A stretch of DNA of 64,000 nt, from assembly GCA_964454645.1 (NCBI GenBank), contig CAYVTM010000002.1:1-64000 (forward strand), written 5' to 3'. The stretch is from CAYVTM01 sp964454645. Lineage in GTDB: Bacteria > Bacteroidota > Bacteroidia > Sphingobacteriales > Sphingobacteriaceae. This document shows positions 26,404-34,794 of the stretch, in pieces. The first letter of the stretch is position 1. Each line of letters begins with the position of its first letter. The notes below the pieces were generated by a model. That model worked only from the letters and a program-made list of their open reading frames with translations. It did no database searches and was not told where the DNA came from. A program made the position numbers and the translations under genes.

Positions 26404-26643
26404 ATGACTTTCGAAGAATTTTTCCTGAAAAAGAAAGTCGACATGGAAGTACTGAAACTTTCCAATCCGGATTTATATGAAGAATTCCGAACACATTATG
26501 CAGAGATGGGCGGCAAAAGTTTCGATCATAGCAAGAAATTTCTGTTTAATAAGCTTCGTCATCTTTACCCGCTGAAAGGAGTTACAAAACCGGAAAACCA
26601 AGCTGTCGAAAAACCTGTCTATAAACCCATGTTTAAAAAATAG
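26404..26643 (+). CDS. Conserved small hypothetical protein, 79 aa
   Basis: A 79-aa charged soluble protein (MTFEEFFLKKKVDMEVLKL start, lysine/proline-rich tail ending VYKPMFKK). It starts five bases after the threonine dehydrogenase stop, so it is almost certainly co-transcribed. No signal peptide, membrane helix or known motif. Predicted mostly helical over the first 60 residues, with PDLYEEFRTHYAEMG and KFLFNKLRHLYPL. Short proteins of this shape occur in Bacteroidota; the function is unknown. Confidence 0.78.
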   Translation: MTFEEFFLKKKVDMEVLKLSNPDLYEEFRTHYAEMGGKSFDHSKKFLFNKLRHLYPLKGVTKPENQAVEKPVYKPMFKK

Positions 26644-26694
26644 TCCCTACAAATTTATATGATTGATTCATCCCCTATTTTTACAGGGAAAGGA

Positions 26695-27066
26695 TTACCA
26701 CTTCTTAAATACGAAAAATACGGCAAGGATAATCAGAGCAAAACCGGTGATATGATTCCATGCAATTTTTTCGCTCTTAAAAAACAATAATGTAAAGATG
26801 AGAAAAATACTGATTGAAAGTACTTCCTGAATAACTTTCAATTCCATTAAGCTGAAGGGGCCACCATTTCCTTTGAATCCGATTTTATTCGCAGGAACCT
26901 GAAAAATATACTCGAACAAAGCAATAAACCAGGAAATTGCAATAATAGCAACCAGACCCAAGCCCTTACTCCAATCCATATCTTTAAAACGTAAATGCCC
27001 ATACCAGGCAAGTGTCATAAACACATTAGAGATTGTAAGAAAAAGCAGTGTAGTGATGGCTTTCAT
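26695..27066 (-). CDS. DMT-superfamily membrane protein (DUF486)
   Basis: A 123-aa inner-membrane protein with four hydrophobic helices (about 4-24, 34-53, 78-96, 102-120). The conserved DUF486 features are LTISNVFMTLAWYGHL at the first helix, FEYIFQVPANKIG after the second, and FSLMELKVIQEV in the third loop. The family belongs to the drug/metabolite transporter superfamily, but no substrate is established. It is transcribed leftward after trhO with a 30-base gap and is convergent with the small gene at 26404. Confidence 0.9.
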   Translation of the reverse strand: MKAITTLLFLTISNVFMTLAWYGHLRFKDMDWSKGLGLVAIIAISWFIALFEYIFQVPANKIGFKGNGGPFSLMELKVIQEVLSISIFLIFTLLFFKSEKIAWNHITGFALIILAVFFVFKKW

Positions 27067-27096
27067 CGCGTAGGTTATTACCGAATTATTTATAAA

Positions 27097-28023
27097 CTAA
27101 TTCGCCATTTGAGGAACTTTTACATAATAACCCGTTCCGTCGTAGGTTCTTCTTCTCGGATGCTCCATACATTTATCGGAACAACAACCTAACAAATTAT
27201 CTCCGCATTCATCACATTGAGTAAAGTGCTCATTGCATTCGGGGTTTGCACAGTTAATCATCTTAGGAGTTTCTTTCCCGCAATTCCGGCACTTTGAAAT
27301 AATTTTGGGGTTTATGTTGTTCACATCAACCACTATGCGGTTATCAAATACATAACATTTCCCTTCAAAATCCTTACCGCCAACCTCTTTACCATATTTA
27401 ATAATTCCGCCATGCAATTGATACACATCTTTAAATCCTTCCTTCAATAAAAGTGCACTAGCCTTTTCACATTTGATACCTCCGGTGCAATAGGTCAGAA
27501 TTTTTTTGTCTTTGTATTCTGCAAGTTTTTCGATCATGGCAGGGAAGTCGCGGAAATTTTCGATATCTAATGTAATGGCATTTTTAAAACGCCCTACATT
27601 GTGCTCGTAGTTCGAACGAACATCTAAGATGATTACATCTTCATGATCCTTCATTTCAAGAAACTCCTTAGGCTCTAAATGTTTACCTGTCTCTTTACGA
27701 GGATTGATGTATTCAGGATTCCTTAAACCGGAATGTACAATTTCTGTTTTATAACGAACATGCATTTTTGTGAACGAAGGCTCATCCACCTCATCAATTT
27801 TAAAATCGATACCGGCAAAGCGTTCATCCGCTAAAAGCATGTCCATATAAGTTTTACATTGTTCAACAGTCCCCGAAACGGTACCATTCAACCCTTCATC
27901 GGCAACAATAATACGACCTACAAGTCCTAAACCTTTACAGAATTTTAAATGATCGGCAGCAAATTGATCCCCATCTTCTATCGTCGTATAACAATAGTAC
28001 AGTAGTGTTTGGTAATTTCTCAT
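27097..28023 (-). CDS. trhO: tRNA uridine(34) hydroxylase TrhO (rhodanese-like YceA)
   Basis: A 308-aa enzyme that hydroxylates wobble uridine to 5-hydroxyuridine in tRNA. An N-terminal acylphosphatase-like domain (about 1-95) contains ADEGLNGTVSG. The rhodanese domain has the catalytic cysteine in YCTGGIKCEKAS. The C-terminal tail is cysteine-rich, with CRNCGKE, CANPECNEHFTQCDECG and GCCSDKC, which probably binds zinc. This tail is standard in the longer YceA proteins. It has its own -7 box at 28064-28071. Confidence 0.93.
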   Translation of the reverse strand: MRNYQTLLYYCYTTIEDGDQFAADHLKFCKGLGLVGRIIVADEGLNGTVSGTVEQCKTYMDMLLADERFAGIDFKIDEVDEPSFTKMHVRYKTEIVHSGLRNPEYINPRKETGKHLEPKEFLEMKDHEDVIILDVRSNYEHNVGRFKNAITLDIENFRDFPAMIEKLAEYKDKKILTYCTGGIKCEKASALLLKEGFKDVYQLHGGIIKYGKEVGGKDFEGKCYVFDNRIVVDVNNINPKIISKCRNCGKETPKMINCANPECNEHFTQCDECGDNLLGCCSDKCMEHPRRRTYDGTGYYVKVPQMAN

Positions 28024-28063
28024 AAAATCATTGATACTGGTATAAACAGCATTAAATGTGATA

Positions 28064-28071
28064 CAAAAATA
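28064..28071 (-). promoter_or_regulatory. -7 box of trhO
   Basis: TATTTTTG on the minus strand is a perfect TAnnTTTG, 40 bases ahead of the trhO ATG. It lies between the 48-bp palindrome and trhO, so trhO can be transcribed independently of kbl. Confidence 0.6.
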
Positions 28072-28116
28072 ACTTTTTTATCGAAAAGGAAGAAAAGTAC
28101 AATTAATACAGGCAGA

Positions 28117-28164
28117 TAAATGCAACTCATGGCATGACTATAGTCATGCCATGAGTTGCATTTA
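28117..28164. repeat. Perfect 48-bp palindrome at the 3' end of kbl (dispersed repeat copy 1)
   Basis: Two 24-base arms meet at 28140/28141 with no spacer, giving a perfect palindrome that includes the kbl stop codon. The 30-bp core (28126-28155) recurs at 62971-63000 with a symmetric base change. There is no T run on either side, so it is not a standard terminator. In RNA it would make a very stable hairpin ending the kbl message. It resembles small dispersed palindromic elements such as REP sequences. Confidence 0.8.
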
Positions 28165-29349
28165 AACAACCCCCAACTCTTTCCCAACTTTAGTAAAAGC
28201 TGCAATGGCTTTATCCAGATGATGAATTTCATGGGCTGCAGACATCTGCACGCGAATACGTGCTTTTCCTTGCGGAACAACGGGATAATAAAATCCGATG
28301 ACATAAATTCCTTCTTCCAGCATACGCGATGCGAATTCCTGAGACAATTTAGCATCGTATAGCATAACCGGTACAATAGGATGCACTCCGGGCTTAATAT
28401 CGAATCCGGCAACGGTCATCTTCTCGCGGAAGTACTGAGTATTTCGTTCGAGTTTATCACGCAGTTCGGTTGTTTGACTTAGCATGTCCAACACTTCGAT
28501 CGATGCCCCAACAATAGAAGGAGCTAATGTATTCGAAAACAAATAAGGACGTGATCGCTGGCGAAGCATATCGATAATTTCTTTTCTTCCTGAGGTAAAA
28601 CCTCCGGATGCACCGCCTAATGCTTTACCCAATGTTCCTGTAATGATATCTATTCGTCCCATTACATTGTGATGTTCATGAGTACCTCTTCCGTTTTTCC
28701 CCATAAAACCCGAACAGTGACATTCGTCAATCATCACTAAAGCTTTGTACTTATCTGCCAGGTCACAAATTTTATCCAATTGTGCTATTGTTCCGTCCAT
28801 GGAAAAGGCTCCATCGGTAACAATAATACGATGACGTAAATTTTGCGTTTCTTTTAATTTTTCTTCCAGATCAGCCATGTCATCATGTTTGTAGCGATAA
28901 CGTTGTGCTTTACATAAACGCACCCCATCGATAATCGAAGCATGGTTTAACTCATCAGAAATGATTGCGTCTTGTTCATTGAACAAAGGTTCAAAGACAC
29001 CTCCGTTTGCATCAAATGCCGCGGCATATAAAATGGTATCTTCAGTTCCTAAAAATTTTGATAGCTTCTCTTCCAGAGTTATGTGAATATCCTGAGTACC
29101 GCAAATAAACCGTACCGAAGACATTCCGAAACCATGTGTATCGATAGCTTTTTTAGCAGCTTCGATTACACGCGGGTGTGATGAAAGGCCCAGGTAATTA
29201 TTGGCACAAAAATTAATTACTTCTTTCCCCCCGGCAATTTTAATATCCGCCCCTTGTGGCGAAACGATTATTCGCTCTCTTTTATATAATCCGGCGTTTT
29301 CTATTTCTTTCAGCTCCTGAGCTAAAACAGGTTTCAAGGTTTCGTACAT
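28162..29349 (-). CDS. kbl: Glycine C-acetyltransferase (2-amino-3-ketobutyrate CoA ligase)
   Basis: A 395-aa PLP enzyme that cleaves 2-amino-3-ketobutyrate with CoA to glycine and acetyl-CoA, the second step of threonine breakdown. It shows INFCANNYLGLSSHP, SVRFICGTQDIH, MIDECHCSGFMG and the PLP-lysine region GTLGKALGGASGG. Length is that of KBL (about 396 aa). The ATG at 29349 is used because the -7 box (29362-29369) covers the in-frame TTG at 29364. The stop codon is part of a 48-bp palindrome. The partner threonine dehydrogenase is at 25454. Confidence 0.95.
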   Translation of the reverse strand: MYETLKPVLAQELKEIENAGLYKRERIIVSPQGADIKIAGGKEVINFCANNYLGLSSHPRVIEAAKKAIDTHGFGMSSVRFICGTQDIHITLEEKLSKFLGTEDTILYAAAFDANGGVFEPLFNEQDAIISDELNHASIIDGVRLCKAQRYRYKHDDMADLEEKLKETQNLRHRIIVTDGAFSMDGTIAQLDKICDLADKYKALVMIDECHCSGFMGKNGRGTHEHHNVMGRIDIITGTLGKALGGASGGFTSGRKEIIDMLRQRSRPYLFSNTLAPSIVGASIEVLDMLSQTTELRDKLERNTQYFREKMTVAGFDIKPGVHPIVPVMLYDAKLSQEFASRMLEEGIYVIGFYYPVVPQGKARIRVQMSAAHEIHHLDKAIAAFTKVGKELGVV

Positions 29350-29361
29350 AACTTTTTTTTT

Positions 29362-29369
29362 CAAAAATA
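29362..29369 (-). promoter_or_regulatory. -7 box of kbl
   Basis: TATTTTTG on the minus strand matches TAnnTTTG exactly. It lies 12 bases ahead of the ATG at 29349, so the leader should be only about six to eight bases. Confidence 0.65.
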
Positions 29370-29454
29370 GGAAAAAAGCTTATCTACCCGCTTTAAATTC
29401 TAAAATATACAGGCAAAACACATGGATTTGGGGATATCCCTACTGATTTTTTAT

Positions 29455-29462
29455 TACTTTTG
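29455..29462 (+). promoter_or_regulatory. -7 box of pheS
   Basis: TACTTTTG fits TAnnTTTG exactly and lies 16 bases ahead of the ATG at 29479. A TTTG sits 24 bases further upstream, longer than usual. A ten-base palindrome GGGATATCCC lies in that spacer at 29431-29440. Confidence 0.65.
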
Positions 29463-29478
29463 TCTATTACGAAGCGTT

Positions 29479-30519
29479 ATGCAAGAGAAGATTAACATCT
29501 ACCGCAATGAAATACAAGGCTTTAATCCATCCAACTCCGATGAATTAGAACAATTCCGAATTAAATACCTCGGCAGAAAGGGTATAATTACCGATCTGTT
29601 CGAAACCTTTAAGGGCCTTTCTACAGAAGAGAAAAAGCAGGTAGGGAAAAACATTAATGAGTTTAAGCAGCTTGTAGAAAAAACTTATCAGGAATTCAAA
29701 ACCAAATTTGAACAAAGCATCGAAAATGTCCCTTCGGAGAAAGATTTAAGCCTCCCCGGTGAAGCTATGGAATTAGGTAGTCCTCATCCGGTATCTTTAG
29801 TATTAAAAGAAATTAATTCGATTTTCAAGCGTATTGGATTTACGGTTGTTAAAGGGCCGCAAATTGAAGACGACTGGCATAATTTCACCGCATTGAATTT
29901 TCCACAAGAGCATCCTGCAAGAGATATGCAAGACACCTTCTTCATCGAGAAAAACAATGAAGATCCTCAAAAAGATATTGCTTTGCGTACACATACTTCT
30001 TCTGTACAGGTTCGTTTGATGGAGAATAACAAACCTCCATTGCGTTCGATTATGCCCGGTAGAGTATTCCGAAATGAAGTTATCTCGGCACGTTCACATT
30101 GTATCTTTCATCAGGTAGAAGGTTTATATATTGACGAGAATGTTTCCTTTGCCGATTTGAAACAAACCCTTTATTATTTCGTACAAGAAATGTTCGGAAA
30201 GGGTACCGAAGTACGTTTCCGACCTTCGTATTTCCCTTTTACAGAACCATCGGCAGAAATGGATATACAATGCCAAAACTGTGGAGGTAAAGGATGTACG
30301 ATTTGTAAACACTCGGGATGGGTAGAAATATTAGGCTGCGGAATGGTCGACCCGAATGTTTTGAAAAATTGTGGAATCGATCCGGAAAGATATACGGGCT
30401 TTGCTTTTGGAATCGGGATAGAACGACTGGCATTAAATAAATTTAAAATAAAAGATATACGAATGTTTTTTGAAAATGATATTCGTCTATTGAAACAATT
30501 TCAATCTGAAATAATCTGA
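29479..30519 (+). CDS. pheS: Phenylalanine--tRNA ligase alpha subunit
   Basis: A 346-aa class II synthetase subunit. The N-terminal coiled-coil tRNA-binding region (about 1-90) is followed by the catalytic core: motif 2 in FRNEVISARSHCIFHQVEG and motif 3 in FGIGIERLAL. Between them is the cysteine pattern CQNCGGKGCTICKHSGW, common in bacterial PheS. The ATG at 29479 (MQEKINIYRNE) is chosen because the longer frame from 29422 would start upstream of the promoter's -7 box. It overlaps the next gene by one base. pheT is not in the window. Confidence 0.96.
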   Translation: MQEKINIYRNEIQGFNPSNSDELEQFRIKYLGRKGIITDLFETFKGLSTEEKKQVGKNINEFKQLVEKTYQEFKTKFEQSIENVPSEKDLSLPGEAMELGSPHPVSLVLKEINSIFKRIGFTVVKGPQIEDDWHNFTALNFPQEHPARDMQDTFFIEKNNEDPQKDIALRTHTSSVQVRLMENNKPPLRSIMPGRVFRNEVISARSHCIFHQVEGLYIDENVSFADLKQTLYYFVQEMFGKGTEVRFRPSYFPFTEPSAEMDIQCQNCGGKGCTICKHSGWVEILGCGMVDPNVLKNCGIDPERYTGFAFGIGIERLALNKFKIKDIRMFFENDIRLLKQFQSEII

Positions 30520-30938
30520 TGAGAGCAGTCATAGGTGTATTTTTACTTTTTCTATTTCTTTTCACGGCATGTGAAAAGGGACAGGAAAGCACTGTCCCGA
30601 ATGTTCCTGTGAATATTCGCATCAGTTTAGATGATCCCGCTTATCATGATCTGATAAGTATAGGCGGAAAAATTGTGTTGGAGGGTGGACACCGCGGCAT
30701 CATTGTATATCACCGCATGCAGGATGATTACAAAGCCTATGAACGTACATGCCCCTATCTTTCCGAACAGGAATGTGCTATCGTTAGTATCGACTCAACC
30801 ATCAGTAGTGTGGGCTGCGACTGTTGTAAGTCTCGTTTCCAACTATTGGATGGCTCTCCTATCAGCGGTCCTTCTCAGGCTCCTTTACGATCCTACCGTA
30901 CAAGTCTTTCTCAAGGATATTTATACATTACAAATTAA
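30519..30938 (+). CDS. Rieske-like lipoprotein lacking the canonical His ligands
   Basis: A 139-aa lipoprotein (lipobox FTAC, Cys 18). The mature part has the layout of a Rieske [2Fe-2S] fold: CPY at 78-80, then about 20 residues later CDCCKSRFQLLDGSPISGP, and PLRSY. In true Rieske proteins these read CPH and CPCHGSxF. Here Tyr 80 and Cys 103 stand where the two histidine ligands should be, and an extra Cys 86 is present. It may bind a different metal, hold a disulfide, or have lost the cluster. It starts on the last base of pheS and is followed six bases later by a TetR gene. Confidence 0.75.
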   Translation: MRAVIGVFLLFLFLFTACEKGQESTVPNVPVNIRISLDDPAYHDLISIGGKIVLEGGHRGIIVYHRMQDDYKAYERTCPYLSEQECAIVSIDSTISSVGCDCCKSRFQLLDGSPISGPSQAPLRSYRTSLSQGYLYITN

Positions 30939-30943
30939 ATAGA

Positions 30944-31516
30944 ATGGATGCAGAAAAAGTTCAAAAGGTAATTAAAGACGCATCTAAAGAATTATTTCGA
31001 AAATTCGGTTATCACAAAACCAGCGTAAACGAAATTGCAAAACGTGCACGTATTGCAAAGGCTACTATTTACAAGCATTTCGAGAAAAAAGAACTGATCC
31101 TCAATATCATTATCATGGAGCACCTGAAACATGGTGTTGAGGATCTGATTGCAAAATTTCATCCCAAAATTGATAAAGAAGAAAAATTAAAGGCACTTAT
31201 TTTAAAAACAAGCCGACTTTCCTATACGGTTTGCAATGAATTTATCGGATGGGATTTTATTCGTGAGAACGCCAACTCTCAAGAGTTTCTGAAAAACTTA
31301 TCTCACGAATTAGAAGTATTATTGATAGATACCTTTCAGAGTCTGCCTGATTTCGGCACAACTCCCAAAGAGAATATTACCTTCCTTGTAAAAGCAAGCC
31401 GCAGTATTGTTTTCTCTTTTGCATTTACCTCTGTAACCGATAGCGATGTTCGCAAAAATTTCATCACTTTCGAAAAAGAGATTTTACCTTTCATGGTAAA
31501 GGCTGCTTTACATTAA
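30944..31516 (+). CDS. TetR/AcrR family transcriptional regulator
   Basis: A 190-aa repressor-type protein. The N-terminal helix-turn-helix (about 10-55) is clear: FGYHKTSVNEIAKRARIAKA followed by TIYKHFEKKE. The remaining 135 residues are the helical ligand-binding/dimerisation domain. The ligand is unknown. It lies at the end of the pheS - lipoprotein run with a five-base gap, and no divergent efflux gene is present. No operator of its own is obvious. Confidence 0.92.
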   Translation: MDAEKVQKVIKDASKELFRKFGYHKTSVNEIAKRARIAKATIYKHFEKKELILNIIIMEHLKHGVEDLIAKFHPKIDKEEKLKALILKTSRLSYTVCNEFIGWDFIRENANSQEFLKNLSHELEVLLIDTFQSLPDFGTTPKENITFLVKASRSIVFSFAFTSVTDSDVRKNFITFEKEILPFMVKAALH

Positions 31517-31539
31517 CCGAAGAAATTTTTTCTTGAAAA

Positions 31540-34500
31540 TTATTTAACGACTGCAATAAATCCACTGATTTTGGTACCGGAAATATCCATCACATAAACA
31601 TAGGCTCCGGGCTGCGTATCTCTTCCATCCCAGGCAAACTGTGTATCGGTAGAGTGGAATTTCAACTTACCCCACCGATCGTAAATATGAATGGAAAAAT
31701 TTCCCGGACAAATCGCTTTATCCGCGTAACTAATCCTGAAATAATCATTCAGCCCGTCGCCATTAGGGCTGAAAGCATTGGGAATATAGGGCTTACCGGC
31801 ATCGGACAAAGGATTAACCATAAAATTAATCGTGCGCAGTACAGTACCTTCATTGAAACAAAGTAAGTTCTTTGCAACAATATTTATGGGATATACCTGA
31901 TTTGATTTCAGATTGCAATCGGGATAAACACGTAAAACCGTTTCGACCGAATCGGGACCTTGAACATCGACAAACTCTGCACGTATCATAGCTTCGGCAC
32001 CGGTCAATATTCCCGATTCGGCCGTCAGATAGATCATATCATTCACATCCAGATCGATAGCCTTCACCTTCAAATCAATGGGATATCCTGCCTGCAAATG
32101 GTACAGATTCGAATCGGGCTGAACAATCTCGGGAAGAATATTACTGCGATTTTGAATAATTAATTTCATACGTGTCGTATCAAACTTTTCATTTGCACAT
32201 TTATTATCACGTATTAAAAAGTCGAGATATATAGGGCCGCTCTCAGCATCATCACAAGCCGGAATCCAATCGATCGCATAAGTTTTCAATCCATCTATCT
32301 CATCGATCAATGTCCAGGTAGCTCCATTTGCAAAGGGGTCGCTATTGACCAATCGATAATATACATCAATGTCGTCTTCAAAGTTTATATCTTCTCCGGT
32401 TACAAAAAAGCGGTTCGGAACACCGACGGTTAAGTTTACAATACTATCATTACTTACAATAGCACCATACGAGATAACTTCAGGAGCATCGTTCTGTGGA
32501 GCTAAAAGATTTATGGTAAGCGTAACGGTATCCGCAGCAATTTCAGCACAGGAATTATCGTAAATAATAAAATCGACGTAGGTTGTCTGGTCAAAATCAA
32601 TACCTTCACAAGGTAATTCCCAACAAAATTCTGTACTCAAATTCACACTCCCAACTACAATCTGAGGATTGAGTGTTGCGCCCTCGCTGAAAACGTCCAA
32701 TCCACGAACCTGATAATCGATGGTAATAATATCGGCGGGGTCTAAATCCTGCCCCACAATTTGAACACATACATTTTGTTCGGGATAAACATTAATGGTA
32801 TTGTTTACAGCAGAAGTAATAATCATCGGATTATTATTAGCAGGGAGGACAAGATTTAAGGTCACCAGAACCGTATCCGAAGCTTTGTCGGCACAAGCAT
32901 CATCATAGATAATCAGTTCCAGAATTACCGGGTCGTCATTATCCAGATCAGCGCAACTGGGGGCCCAACAAAATTCATTTATCAATTGAGAATTCCCAAC
33001 CATAATATTCGGAGAAAGATTAGCTCCTTTGGCAAATACATTTTGTCCATACACATTCACTACCATCGAAATTTCATCGGAGGGGTTAACATCCAAGCCT
33101 TCAATTTCAAAACAGTTTTGTTGTCCGACAATAATATCCATTATATTTCCGGGAGCCGTAGTTTGTATGCTCGGGGGATCATTAGGGGGGACAATTAAAT
33201 TAATTCGCACACTTACCGTATCTTCCTGAGAACCTGAGCATGCATTGTCGAAAACAATAAAATCGAGATAAACAGGTTGTGAAAGATCTATTCCCTGGCA
33301 AGGCGGAGTCCAGCAAAACATGGCAGATAAAGAATCTTGTCCGGGCGGAGTCGATTGCATGATTGAAGCACCCAGGTTGAATACATTCAGCCATTTCGGC
33401 TTAGTGATTAAAGTCAGCTCATCTCCAGCATCAGGATCCACCCCGGTAATTGAAAAGCAGTTAGGCTGTCCAATTATAAAATCAAACTCATTCGTCACAT
33501 TACTTGTGCTTACCGCCGGTTTGGCATTGGGTGGAAAATTAATATTAAAATAAACACGAACAGTATCATCCTGAGAGAAAGGGCAGGAATTGTCATAAAT
33601 AATAAAATCAAGGAACACGCCTTTGCCTGTATCGATCGGACACTGAGGTGTCCAGCAAAATTCTGTACTTACATTTTGTTCACCGGAAGCATTGGGTGGA
33701 TTCAGGCTTGCACCATTGGTAAAGACCCGGTAGATTCCGGCAGTATCTATACGAATCCGTAATAATTCATCATCATTCAGGTCAGACCCTAAAATATCAA
33801 AACAGGTTTCGACTCCCATCAATGCATTTACAGTATCGACCGTGAGGCTGGTTGTGGCTTGAGGTTTAAATCTCGGAGGACATTCCAATACTTCCAGTTG
33901 CAGTTCTCTTCGCGTCTCTCCAATTTTCACCCCATCTCTAAATTCTTCGCATATTACCGATATTACATATACCCCAATATTAGTAGGAGTAACACTTACC
34001 ATTGCTCTGTCCAATTGCACCTTCAAATCGGGGGCCCCATCCATATAATTAGAGGTTCCGTAACCCGGCATCCAGTTAACATCGTTGTATGGTTTTGCTT
34101 TAGTTGCCCACATAGGATTGAATTGTGAGGTAGCTCCACCTGCCATAGGTTTTCCTATACTATAGCGCAGCTCATCACCATCCCTGTCTACACCTATAAA
34201 ATCGTAATAAAACGTTTCTCCAACACAAAGATAATTTAAAGGGTCGCGGGTAAATTCCGGACTATTGTTTGGAATAAAAACCCCGCTATCCGGATAAGGC
34301 GATGGAATCTCCATATAAAATGCCATCGGAGTACTCCCCGGATTAATAATATTTAAAATGATATCATTTCTGCAACAACGTTCCGTTTCGAAATAATAAC
34401 CTTGCGAATTATGGAACTGACTCTTGGGCATTGTGAAAGTGGTAATATAGATACCTGCCTGTACGCAACGCAAAGAAGGCTCGGCACAACTGGTGTTTGC

Positions 34501-34758
34501 TACAATATTATATATATTTACCCTGGGCACAGAAATAGTTTTTACAACCAGATTTGTTTCTTTATTGTAAATTCCTACGGGGATAAATTGTTCGAAACTT
34601 GCTCCACCACCCCCACAATCCCGATACATCTTCATTTTTAACTCATAAGTATCTCCCGAAATATGGCGATAACTGAAGTCTCCCCCAACAATATGGGCAG
34701 CTTCGGTTGATAAAACCGAAAAGACAATCACTACCAAAAGCGCAAATTGCTTAACCAT
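31540..34758 (-). CDS. T9SS type B-secreted repeat protein, 1072 aa
   Basis: A large exported protein. The signal peptide MVKQFALLVVIVFSVLSTEA is followed by a 290-residue N-terminal module opening AHIVGGDFSYRHI. Then come about six modules of roughly 110 residues. Each opens with a short strand, GQPNCFSITGVDPD-like turns and FCWTPPC, and ends with DFIVFDNAC-type and DTVSVRINL strands. The last 95 residues are the gliding-motility-associated/type B sorting domain (IPNAFSPNGDGLNDYF, IYDRWGKLKF, PGAYVYVMDI), which targets export through the type IX system. Paired cysteines recur in each module. Probably surface-attached or released; the binding target is unknown. It shares its N-terminal module with the next gene upstream. 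Confidence 0.9.
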   Translation of the reverse strand: MVKQFALLVVIVFSVLSTEAAHIVGGDFSYRHISGDTYELKMKMYRDCGGGGASFEQFIPVGIYNKETNLVVKTISVPRVNIYNIVANTSCAEPSLRCVQAGIYITTFTMPKSQFHNSQGYYFETERCCRNDIILNIINPGSTPMAFYMEIPSPYPDSGVFIPNNSPEFTRDPLNYLCVGETFYYDFIGVDRDGDELRYSIGKPMAGGATSQFNPMWATKAKPYNDVNWMPGYGTSNYMDGAPDLKVQLDRAMVSVTPTNIGVYVISVICEEFRDGVKIGETRRELQLEVLECPPRFKPQATTSLTVDTVNALMGVETCFDILGSDLNDDELLRIRIDTAGIYRVFTNGASLNPPNASGEQNVSTEFCWTPQCPIDTGKGVFLDFIIYDNSCPFSQDDTVRVYFNINFPPNAKPAVSTSNVTNEFDFIIGQPNCFSITGVDPDAGDELTLITKPKWLNVFNLGASIMQSTPPGQDSLSAMFCWTPPCQGIDLSQPVYLDFIVFDNACSGSQEDTVSVRINLIVPPNDPPSIQTTAPGNIMDIIVGQQNCFEIEGLDVNPSDEISMVVNVYGQNVFAKGANLSPNIMVGNSQLINEFCWAPSCADLDNDDPVILELIIYDDACADKASDTVLVTLNLVLPANNNPMIITSAVNNTINVYPEQNVCVQIVGQDLDPADIITIDYQVRGLDVFSEGATLNPQIVVGSVNLSTEFCWELPCEGIDFDQTTYVDFIIYDNSCAEIAADTVTLTINLLAPQNDAPEVISYGAIVSNDSIVNLTVGVPNRFFVTGEDINFEDDIDVYYRLVNSDPFANGATWTLIDEIDGLKTYAIDWIPACDDAESGPIYLDFLIRDNKCANEKFDTTRMKLIIQNRSNILPEIVQPDSNLYHLQAGYPIDLKVKAIDLDVNDMIYLTAESGILTGAEAMIRAEFVDVQGPDSVETVLRVYPDCNLKSNQVYPINIVAKNLLCFNEGTVLRTINFMVNPLSDAGKPYIPNAFSPNGDGLNDYFRISYADKAICPGNFSIHIYDRWGKLKFHSTDTQFAWDGRDTQPGAYVYVMDISGTKISGFIAVVK

Positions 34759-34762
34759 TACT

Positions 34763-34789
34763 CAAATATAATATTATATCAATCTCCAA
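34763..34789 (-). promoter_or_regulatory. Promoter of the 1072-aa T9SS protein, near-leaderless
   Basis: On the minus strand a TTG (34787-34789), 16 bases, then TATATTTG (34763-34770). The -7 box is perfect and ends only four bases before the ATG at 34758, so the transcript would start at or within a base or two of the start codon. Confidence 0.55.
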
Positions 34790-34794
34790 TCTAT

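Noticed and set aside
26671..26687. Terminator between the 79-aa gene and the DUF486 gene
   Set aside because: Only about four to five pairs (CCCT/AGGG) can form and no T run follows.
28020..28412. Open frame containing the peptide WHDYSHAM, also seen near 62867-63049 as WHGYSHAM
   Set aside because: The shared peptide comes from reading the same palindromic DNA repeat in one frame; the rest of the frames is unrelated. It is a DNA repeat, not a protein family.
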